Shown: one piece after another, positions 1 through 5,158 of the stretch
Layout of the letters: every line of letters starts with the position of its first letter
Numbering within the stretch: position 1 is the first letter of the stretch
NCBI GenBank assembly: GCA_025355035.1
Contig: JANXLS010000207.1
Location: 1-5,664 of the forward strand
Origin: Planctomycetota bacterium
GTDB taxonomy: Bacteria; Planctomycetota; SZUA-567; H5-PLA8
DNA: 5,664 bases
Reading direction: 5' to 3'
The notes under the pieces: generated by a model
The model's input: the letters and a program-made list of their open reading frames with translations, nothing else
The model's database searches: none
Told to the model about the DNA's origin: nothing
Program-made: the position numbers and the translations under genes

Positions 1-354
1 TTTGTTGCCGCCGGGCATGCGGTAGCCGCCCTTGTAGCCGAAGGGGTCGGGGATCGTTTGGGTGCCTTCGCCAAAGCAGATCACGACAACCGGTTTGTGC
101 TTTTCGATCGCATCCGCCAGCGGTGATATGATGGCGTCGTAGACGACTTTCAGCTTCACCGTGCGAATGACGCGTCCATTTATTTCGCGACCTTCAAACC
201 GACTCGCGATATCCCACGAGGTGTTGAACGATGAACCTCCGAAGGGTTCGAACCCGGTCAACAGAATGACGGGCTTTGCCGGCGTAGTTCCGGTTTCAGC
301 GCTGAAGGCTGACAGTGCAACGAGACAAAGAATCAAAAACGAAGATAGGCGCAC
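1..354 (-). CDS. Exported peptidase C15 (pyroglutamyl-peptidase I, pcp-like), N-terminal part
   Basis: The first 118 residues are visible and the rest lies beyond the left edge. Residues 30-40 read ILLTGFEPFGG followed by N44 and W47, the N-terminal signature of peptidase C15, which removes pyroglutamate from peptide N-termini. Residues 89-95 (VVVICFG) match the family beta-strand before the active-site segment. Residues 1-19 look like a signal peptide (hydrophobic core, likely cut after AFSA), whereas classical family members start almost directly at the TGFEPFGG strand and are cytosolic. The start is GTG at 354, supported by GGAG seven bases upstream; no ATG fits. After VICFG the sequence is GEGTQTIPDPFGYKGG, which lacks the obvious family segment carrying the catalytic Glu. 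The catalytic Cys and His would lie outside the window. The family call is fairly sure; activity on pyroglutamyl substrates is not. It follows the pseudopilin gene in the same direction across a terminator. Confidence 0.82.
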   Translation of the reverse strand, partial: MRLSSFLILCLVALSAFSAETGTTPAKPVILLTGFEPFGGSSFNTSWDIASRFEGREINGRVIRTVKLKVVYDAIISPLADAIEKHKPVVVICFGEGTQTIPDPFGYKGGYRMPGGNK

Positions 355-360
355 CGAATG

Positions 361-365
361 TCTCC
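361..365 (-). promoter_or_regulatory. Ribosome binding site for the GTG start of the C15 gene
   Basis: The minus strand reads GGAGA, and seven bases separate GGAG from the GTG start at 354. It decides the start codon, because the preceding in-frame codons contain no alternative start. It sits only about six bases beyond the T-tract of the upstream terminator, so a terminated pseudopilin transcript would end close to this site. Confidence 0.6.
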
Positions 366-370
366 AAAAT

Positions 371-402
371 GAAAAAGCCCCTCAATATCAAGGGGCCTTT
401 TC
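371..402 (-). terminator. Rho-independent terminator after the pseudopilin gene
   Basis: Read on the minus strand, the 32 bases fold into a 14-bp stem with an ATAT loop. The core is CCCC/GGGG, flanked by GAAAAG on the left and CTTTTTC on the right, so the right arm ends in a five-T tract. Three G-U wobbles complete the stem on the minus strand; on the plus strand two of these become A-C mismatches, which favours minus-strand function. It begins 26 bases after the pseudopilin stop codon. Confidence 0.85.
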
Positions 403-428
403 CGGAAATGTCTTATTTCAACTTCGAC

Positions 429-1094
429 TTACTTCGCCACGCAACCGCTGTCCCATTCCGGGTACGTTCCCAGATCGCCGTAGGTGAAGATGTTCGGATC
501 GGAGATCTTGGCGTTCTGGTCGTCTTTGCCCAGATCGTTCGACGGCGGAGCGCTGCCTGCGAGAGCCGGCTGGAAGGCCACCGAACCACCGGATGAAAGC
601 ATGTTCTGTCCCGCGTTCTTGCCGTGGTTGTCGGAATTCACGCCCGAACCCTGCTTGTCGGCGAGAATGACGACGCGTGAATTCTGGGACGTGTGGCCAG
701 GCGAATAACCGTAGGACGATTTCAAACTGCCCGAGAATCCGGTCGAAGAACTGACCGCGACGTTATCCAATTCAGTCGGGGACATGCGATTCGACGGGCA
801 GGAGAAGACGCGCACATCGTCGATGTACTGACGATACAACAAATTCAAACCGTCCTGCGGCTTATCGGTATAAGCCAGCGTTCCAGTTCCCGTCGCCGGG
901 TAGCAATTGTAATCCACTTCATACATCGTGATGGCCTTGTGGATCTGGCCCATGCTTTGTCCGCACGTCGTTCGGCGAGCCGCTTCGCGCGCCCGGGAGA
1001 ATGCCGGCGTCAGGGAGACTGCGAGAATCGCAATGATCGAGATCACGACCAGCAGTTCCAAAAGCGTAAATCCGGACTTTTTAAAACTCTTCAT
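429..1094 (-). CDS. Type II secretion-type pseudopilin (prepilin N-terminal methylation domain, degenerate H-X9-DG)
   Basis: A complete 221-residue protein. Residues 1-8 (MKSFKKSG) are a short basic class III leader. Prepilin peptidase should cut between G8 and F9, and E13 is the conserved Glu at +5. Residues 9-27 form the hydrophobic helix that anchors the subunit in the inner membrane and packs the pseudopilus core. The following pattern, TTCGQ (C44), KAITMYEVDYNCYPA (C64) and VFSCPSN (C99), is typical of the large pseudopilin families of Planctomycetes and Verrucomicrobiota. The usual C-terminal H-X9-DG element appears as H157 followed by GKNAGQNML and SSGG, so the Asp-Gly pair is not conserved. 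An extra Cys (C218) lies near the end. The start is supported by AGGAGG nine bases upstream (1104-1109), and a terminator follows the gene. These proteins occur in many paralogues per genome, often away from any secretion operon, so the individual role is unknown. Confidence 0.9.
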   Translation of the reverse strand: MKSFKKSGFTLLELLVVISIIAILAVSLTPAFSRAREAARRTTCGQSMGQIHKAITMYEVDYNCYPATGTGTLAYTDKPQDGLNLLYRQYIDDVRVFSCPSNRMSPTELDNVAVSSSTGFSGSLKSSYGYSPGHTSQNSRVVILADKQGSGVNSDNHGKNAGQNMLSSGGSVAFQPALAGSAPPSNDLGKDDQNAKISDPNIFTYGDLGTYPEWDSGCVAK

Positions 1095-1118
1095 AGTCCT
1101 ATGCCTCCTCTATTTCTA

Positions 1119-1156
1119 TGGCTTTGAGCCACTCATATCCGGGCATCATGTCCGGA
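1119..1156 (-). promoter_or_regulatory. Two small hairpins in the pseudopilin leader
   Basis: Upstream of the pseudopilin ribosome binding site lie two perfect 5-bp inverted repeats. The nearer is TGGCT-CAA-AGCCA on the minus strand (1119-1131). The farther is TCCGG with a nine-base loop and CCGGA (1138-1156). A weaker CCCT/AGGG repeat lies near 1180-1190. They could shape the 5' leader of the mRNA, but stems this short also arise by chance. No known riboswitch consensus was recognised. Confidence 0.25.
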
Positions 1157-1326
1157 ATTGTCCTTCACTGTTGATTCGCCCTAATAAGGGGAAAAGCGTC
1201 TTCCAAGGCGCTCGCTTTCGAATAGCCCAGTGAATCTGTCTCTTCTTCTACACATCTCAATACGAGCGGTGAAACAAACAGTTCGGATCTTTTTAAAAAT
1301 TTCTTCTTATTCGCCCAGCCCCTTGT

Positions 1327-1509
1327 TTAGCGCCCAACCGTTCCACAAGTTGCACATGTGTGCAGTGCCGTGCCACCTGTCTTCAACACCCTTTTTAGTT
1401 GCCCTTTACTCCTAACTTCCTCGTTCCCAAACATGCACGCGGTGCATTCTTCCCCCACTACTTCATTTCGCGACTCCATAACCGTTCCACAAATTGCACA
1501 TATGTGCAT
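1327..1509 (-). CDS. Possible small zinc-ribbon protein (60 aa), doubtful
   Basis: The ORF runs from ATG at 1509 to TAA and encodes three CxxC pairs: C4/C7 (CAICGTV), C22/C25 (CTAC) and C52/C55 (CATCGTV). The first two are 14 residues apart, which is compatible with a zinc-ribbon knuckle pair, and the third repeats the first almost exactly. Against it, no Shine-Dalgarno sequence precedes the ATG; the upstream bases are an AT palindrome. Also, the Cys codons sit inside TGCAC/GTGCA palindromes and a 29-bp direct repeat, so the CxxC pattern may be a by-product of DNA-level repeats. It could be a remnant of a zinc-ribbon gene or a non-coding repeat cluster. No function is assigned. Confidence 0.22.
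   Translation of the reverse strand: MHICAICGTVMESRNEVVGEECTACMFGNEEVRSKGQLKRVLKTGGTALHTCATCGTVGR
1336..1364. repeat. 29-bp direct repeat, copy 1
   Basis: This copy begins AACCGTTCCACAA and ends in the near-palindrome TGCACATGTGTGCA (1351-1364). It matches the copy at 1480-1508 at 27 of 29 positions; the differences are G/A at 1349 and 1358. A diverged third relative with the same order (CGTTCC, CAA, TGCAC, GTGCA) lies at 1422-1446. Confidence 0.8.
1422..1447. repeat. Diverged third repeat unit with ATGCAC-GCG-GTGCAT palindrome
   Basis: It reads CGTTCC, then CAAACATGCAC, GCG and GTGCAT, so it keeps the element order and orientation of the two 29-bp repeats with several changes. Positions 1433-1447 form a perfect 6-bp inverted repeat with a three-base spacer. 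Confidence 0.5.
1480..1508. repeat. 29-bp direct repeat, copy 2
   Basis: Second copy of the unit at 1336-1364, 144 bp downstream in the same orientation. Its 3' part, TGCACATATGTGCA (1495-1508), is a perfect 14-bp palindrome. The two differences from copy 1 are both A in place of G, and the one at 1502 makes the palindrome perfect. Confidence 0.8.
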
Positions 1510-1515
1510 AGTAAT

Positions 1516-1531
1516 ATAATATCGATATTAT
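1516..1531. repeat. 16-bp perfect AT-rich palindrome
   Basis: ATAATATCGATATTAT is identical to its reverse complement. It lies eight bases from the TGCACATATGTGCA palindrome and inside an almost pure A/T stretch (1509-1532). It could be a protein-binding site or an easily melted segment; no family could be assigned. Confidence 0.5.
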
Positions 1532-1732
1532 TGAAATACCAGAGTCTCGTCCACCTAACCGACGCCCCTTTTTAATTCTATAACTTATTCGCGCGTCATT
1601 CGCGTTATTCGATCTTAAAGCCCTTAGAAACCTTCCCTGGCAGGACTACTCCTTCACTATACAACGGATGAATTTTCAATTTTTGACACAGGTGTCTCCA
1701 ACGCTTGCGAAATGACCCCTAGTTTTCCTTTA

Positions 1733-1745
1733 TGCACATTGTGCA
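1733..1745. repeat. Fourth TGCAC/GTGCA palindrome
   Basis: TGCACATTGTGCA is a perfect 6-bp inverted repeat around one central T. It shares the TGCAC-N3/4-GTGCA form with the elements at 1351, 1434 and 1495 but lacks their clear CGTTCC-CAA flank. Confidence 0.5.
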
Positions 1746-1772
1746 CTCGTGCGCCACATTCTTTCCAAAACA

Positions 1773-1835
1773 TCTTACTTAACCCGCATTTCGAGTAAGA
1801 ACCCCACCACTTGTTCTTACTATACAGTGTAGTAA
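1773..1835. promoter_or_regulatory. Operator-like array, 21-bp phased TCTTACT motifs upstream of the HzsA-related gene
   Basis: TCTTACT occurs at 1773-1779, its inverse AGTAAGA at 1794-1800, and TCTTACT again at 1815-1821. The starts are exactly 21 bp apart, about two helical turns. The last copy is part of a 19-bp near-perfect dyad, TTACTATACAGTGTAGTAA (1817-1835), in which 8 of 9 pairs match. The array ends 27 bases before the ATG at 1863 and just upstream of the ribosome binding site, a position suited to a repressor or autoregulated binding site. The TACA-N-TGTA core resembles BlaI/MecI/CopY-type operators, but those usually have two central bases, so the regulator is unknown. Confidence 0.45.
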
Positions 1836-1862
1836 CCGCCTTGAACAAAAGGAAAAAGTCAC

Positions 1863-4800
1863 ATGAAAATTCGCAACCTTATATCCATTCTATTCTCAGC
1901 GGCTATGTTATTAACACTGTCCGCACGCTCGGCCACACCCACCAACCCAATCATGTTCGTGACCCAAGTTCCAGTTCCGGCAGACTTTACAACAATCGCA
2001 TCGGTTTTCGGCAATCACCTGCCCGATCCCAACTCGGCGATTCGGGGCGGTGATCTTTGGATTCGCTATCCCGACGGAACGACGAAGAATCTGACCGCCG
2101 CCGCAGGCTTGGGTTCGACCGGGGCGACGCAGGACGCGAAATCGATTGCGGTCCGTGAACCGTCGATTCATTGGAGCGGTACGAAGGCGCTCTTTAGCAT
2201 GGTAATCGGCTGCCCAACAAAGCAATTCGATTACACTTACGTCGGTTTCTGGCAGATCTACGAAATCACTGGATTCGGCCAAGGGCAGACGCCAGTCATC
2301 ACAAAAGTCGCCAATCAGCCGGCGAACTTCAACAACATCAGTCCCATTTATGGGACGGACGAACGGGTCATCTTCACCAGCGATCGTACGCGCAACGGTG
2401 CGTTGCATTTGTATCCCCAGCGCGATGAATACGAATTCGCGCCGACGGTTTCGGGACTCTTCAGCTTCGATCCCGTTACAGGCAACCTCGTCCTGTTGTC
2501 GCACGACCCGTCGGGTTCATTCACCCCGACCATTGACAGCTACGGCCGCGTGATCTTCACACGCTGGGATCATTTGCAGCGCGACCAGGAAGCCGACGAA
2601 GATGCTTCCGTCGCGCCGGCGACCGTTTTTGGGACGTTCAACTATTCCGACGAGACGGCAAACGCTCAACATCTGCCACGCCTGGAAGAGCTCTTCCCCG
2701 AACCGCGCGGCTCGCGCACGGATCTTTTGAAAGGAACAAATCTCGTTGGCCACACATTCAATCAGTTCTTTCCGTGGATGATCAACGAAGACGGCACCGG
2801 CGAGGAGACAATGAATCACGTCGGCCGCCACGAACTTTTCGATTACATGTCGCTGTCGCTGAACGACGATTCAAACCTGCAATACTTCGCGCCGTCAGCC
2901 AATCGCGTCAACAAAAGTCGCCTCGACAACTTCCTCCAGATTCGCGAAGATCCGACGCATCCGGGCGTTTACTACGGCATCGATTGTCCGGAGTTCTCGA
3001 CCCACGCGGCGGGGCAGATCGTGACGTTGTTGGGAACTGCGGGCATGGATGCCGACAACATGGTTGTCACCTACGTCACACCGCGCTCAACACAGGGATT
3101 CACGCTCGACGGAGCCCAACCTGATCCGACCCATACCGGCCACTACCGCAATCCGCTCATGATGACCGACGGCACGTTTCTCGCTGTTCACGCCGCCGAC
3201 ACCCGAGCAGACAAGAACGACGGCACGACCATTGCGCCAACAACCCGCTATGATTTCCGCATCAAGACGATGGCGGCTGCCGGACAATTCTTTACAGCCG
3301 GATCCGCATTGATGCCGGCTTTCACGAAGACGATCAGCTTCTGGACACCGGATGTGCTCGTGAATTACACCGGCAATTTATGGGAACTCTATCCTGTCGA
3401 AGTCGTCGCGCGTCAAAAACCCGTTAAGCCCGCTGATCCGATACTGGCCCCCGAGCAGGCGATCTTCACGCAGGAAAGCGTGGACATCAATGCGCTCAAG
3501 GGGTTCATGACTTCCAATAATCTTGCCTTGATCATCAGCCGCAACTTGACGACGCGCGACAAAGCCGACAAACAGCAACCCTACAACCTTCGCATCACTG
3601 GCACGACGGTGCAGGACACGCCGGTGAGTGGCAAAATCTACGATATTTCGCATCTGCAACTTTTCCAGGCGGATCAATTGCGCGGATACACGGGCGGCGG
3701 CAGCACTCCGCGCCCCGGACGACGCGTTCTCGCCACGCCGATGCACGACACAGGCAGTCAGAATCCAGCCGATCCCAGCGGCCCGCCCGGAAGCGTCGCG
3801 CTCGGTGCCGACGGCTCGATGGCCGCGTTCGTCCCGGCAAACCGCGCGATGACCTGGCAGACCACAGCACCCGATGGCACACCCGTTGTCCGCGAACGCT
3901 ACTGGCTCTCATTCCAGCCCGGCGAAATCCGCACGTGTACCTCATGCCACGGCGTCAACACCGCCGATCAAAGCAACAATCCGCCACCGACCAATTCGCC
4001 CGAAGCCCTGCGAACGCTGATGAAGTACTGGAAGAGCGGCGTGGCGAACAATCCCGCGCCAATAATTTCCAGCGCTCCGAACGCCAATCCGAATCCCGCT
4101 CAAGCGGGCCTGTCGGTCACCTTCTCCGCTGCGGCAACAGGAACGGGGACGATATCGTACACGTGGAGTTTCGGTGATGGCACGCCAACGAAATCCGGCG
4201 CAAGCGTCAGCCATATTTTCGCTGCAGCGGGTGTGTACAGTGTCACCGTTGTCGTCTCCGACGGTGGCGGGAAGTCAACCAACGCGTCGATGCAAGTCAC
4301 GATCTCGGCAGCGACCGGCGGCGGCAACGGCGGACCGACGATTTCGTCCGGCCCAGGTGCAACGCCCAATCCCGCACAAATCGGCCAGTTGGTGGCGCTC
4401 TCCGCGAACGCAACCGGCGGCACTGGCGCGCTGACCTACTCTTGGGATTGCGGCGACTCCACGGCCCCGTTAACTGGAGCGAGCATCAGCCACACCTACG
4501 CAACCGCGGGCGCGTTCAACGCGACCGTGACCGTGACCGACGCCGCAGCGAAAACGACCAACGCGTCGGTGCAAGTGATCGTGAATACAACCGGAAGTTC
4601 CAATCCGCTGACCGTTCAGAAAGCGCAGGTTCATTTCAATTTCCAGAACGCAAACGACGACACGTTTACCCTGATCGGCTCGGTGCTGCTCCCGGCGACG
4701 CTGAATCCAGCCGGCCAATCCGGAACGATCACGATCGGGTCCTTCAGCACATCGACGACACTGAACGGCGCGCGCAACAACAACGCGCTCATTCAATTGC

Positions 4801-5039
4801 GTCGAACGGGTAGCAAGAAAGCCACCGGCAATGTGCTGTGGAACGTGACGGTTTCGTTGAAGAACCAGGCGCTCTATGCGCCGCTGAGCGCCCTCGGTTT
4901 CACCAATGGAACCCTCGTCCCGGCGGTGCAGGTGTCGATGCCGATTAAATTAAATGTAAACGCGACCGATTTCCAATCCACCATCATGCTGTCCTACAAC
5001 TCAAAGAAAGACAAGACAGGCGTGGGAACGAAAAAATAA
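1863..5039 (+). CDS. Exported HzsA-related protein: beta-propeller, monohaem CxxCH, two PKD domains
   Basis: A complete 1058-residue protein. The ATG at 1863 is preceded by AAAGGA nine bases upstream. Residues 1-24 are a signal peptide, so the protein is exported. Residues 28-510 resemble the TolB/PD40-like propeller of hydrazine synthase alpha-related proteins: IMFVTQVPVP, GGDLWIRYPDGT (62-73), EPSIHWSGTKALFSM (99-113), RVIFTSDR (168-175) and GRVIFTRWDH (228-237). A single c-type haem site follows, C692-T-S-C695-H696-G, then a PPEAL-like stretch ending in MKYWK (720-724), as in related HzsA-like proteins. Residues 731-815 and 825-908 are tandem PKD domains (WSFGDG at 768-773; variant WDCGD at 861-865). 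Residues 918-1050 form a beta-rich domain of unrecognised function. Haem attachment would need a cytochrome c maturation system and a periplasmic or outer-surface location. Hydrazine synthase activity is not implied: only one haem site is present and no partner subunits are adjacent. The role may be redox or binding, but this is unproven. Confidence 0.88.
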   Translation: MKIRNLISILFSAAMLLTLSARSATPTNPIMFVTQVPVPADFTTIASVFGNHLPDPNSAIRGGDLWIRYPDGTTKNLTAAAGLGSTGATQDAKSIAVREPSIHWSGTKALFSMVIGCPTKQFDYTYVGFWQIYEITGFGQGQTPVITKVANQPANFNNISPIYGTDERVIFTSDRTRNGALHLYPQRDEYEFAPTVSGLFSFDPVTGNLVLLSHDPSGSFTPTIDSYGRVIFTRWDHLQRDQEADEDASVAPATVFGTFNYSDETANAQHLPRLEELFPEPRGSRTDLLKGTNLVGHTFNQFFPWMINEDGTGEETMNHVGRHELFDYMSLSLNDDSNLQYFAPSANRVNKSRLDNFLQIREDPTHPGVYYGIDCPEFSTHAAGQIVTLLGTAGMDADNMVVTYVTPRSTQGFTLDGAQPDPTHTGHYRNPLMMTDGTFLAVHAADTRADKNDGTTIAPTTRYDFRIKTMAAAGQFFTAGSALMPAFTKTISFWTPDVLVNYTGNLWELYPVEVVARQKPVKPADPILAPEQAIFTQESVDINALKGFMTSNNLALIISRNLTTRDKADKQQPYNLRITGTTVQDTPVSGKIYDISHLQLFQADQLRGYTGGGSTPRPGRRVLATPMHDTGSQNPADPSGPPGSVALGADGSMAAFVPANRAMTWQTTAPDGTPVVRERYWLSFQPGEIRTCTSCHGVNTADQSNNPPPTNSPEALRTLMKYWKSGVANNPAPIISSAPNANPNPAQAGLSVTFSAAATGTGTISYTWSFGDGTPTKSGASVSHIFAAAGVYSVTVVVSDGGGKSTNASMQVTISAATGGGNGGPTISSGPGATPNPAQIGQLVALSANATGGTGALTYSWDCGDSTAPLTGASISHTYATAGAFNATVTVTDAAAKTTNASVQVIVNTTGSSNPLTVQKAQVHFNFQNANDDTFTLIGSVLLPATLNPAGQSGTITIGSFSTSTTLNGARNNNALIQLRRTGSKKATGNVLWNVTVSLKNQALYAPLSALGFTNGTLVPAVQVSMPIKLNVNATDFQSTIMLSYNSKKDKTGVGTKK
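4053..4586 (+). repeat. Tandem duplication encoding two PKD domains
   Basis: The two PKD-coding segments (4053-4307 and 4335-4586) are offset by about 93 codons. They retain DNA-level similarity: 4279-4297 and 4558-4576 share 18 of 19 bases (CCAACGCGTCG-A/G-TGCAAGT). Both carry the N-P-N-P-A-Q or T-P-N-P-A-Q entry and the N-A-S-x-Q-V end. A Gly-rich linker (GGGNGG, residues 819-824) separates them. This supports internal duplication instead of independent acquisition. Confidence 0.7.
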
Positions 5040-5158
5040 TGTTGTCCTTGGATCGCAGCGGGCCACCCACGTTCGCCGTTTCCCTTCTCCCATTGGGCTT
5101 TTTCCAACCTCGAAAGGGTTGCGTCCGGGATGCGCGGTGACTTGACAAATCGCACGTC

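Larger units (their letters stand above)
1095..1862. other. Long divergent intergenic region, AT-richer than the flanking genes
   Basis: This 768-bp stretch separates the divergently transcribed pseudopilin and HzsA-related genes, so both promoters should lie in it. No convincing sigma-70 pair was found by eye for either gene. It is visibly richer in A+T than the flanking coding DNA. Contents: leader hairpins near 1119-1156; a 10-bp TTTTTAAAAA palindrome at 1290-1299; repeats and TGCAC palindromes at 1336-1745; an AT palindrome at 1516-1531; three ATTCG copies near 1587-1611; a GACAC-AG-GTGTC inverted repeat at 1685-1696; and a phased array at 1773-1835. One small possible zinc-ribbon ORF (1327-1509, minus) overlaps the repeats. 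No tRNA, rRNA or CRISPR pattern was seen. Confidence 0.7.

Noticed and set aside
1111..1200. Possible c-di-GMP riboswitch, suggested by CAAAGCC in the pseudopilin leader
   Set aside because: Only this short string matches; the paired helices and the other conserved blocks of the GEMM aptamer are absent.
1362..1376. Sigma-54-like TGGCACGGCACTGCA on the minus strand
   Set aside because: The GG and GC are separated by nine bases instead of the required ten, and the site is about 270 bp from the pseudopilin start.
1683..1711. TTGACA at 1683-1688 as a -35 box for the plus-strand gene
   Set aside because: At 17 bases spacing the sequence is TGCGAA, not a -10 box, and the site is about 150 bp from the gene.
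1657..1848. Minus-strand 63-codon ORF with SKCG and ECGARV segments
   Set aside because: It needs a TTG start, has no ribosome binding site, and overlaps the dyad and array upstream of the HzsA-related gene. The zinc-ribbon resemblance lacks one Cys in each pair. It is kept only as a possible decayed remnant under the zinc-ribbon finding.
1911..2504. Long minus-strand ORF inside the large gene, and similar antisense or out-of-frame ORFs
   Set aside because: They are shadows of a GC-rich coding frame: no recognised domains, Arg-rich composition and no ribosome binding sites noted.
1863..5039. Evidence for an anammox hydrazine synthase locus
   Set aside because: There is only one haem motif, no neighbouring HZS subunits or hydroxylamine-oxidoreductase-like genes, and an added PKD tail. 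The propeller family is shared by many non-anammox bacteria.
5105..5121. CAACC/GGTTG hairpin in the convergent gap as a terminator
   Set aside because: The stem is only 5 bp with a seven-base loop, and no T-tract follows it on either strand.
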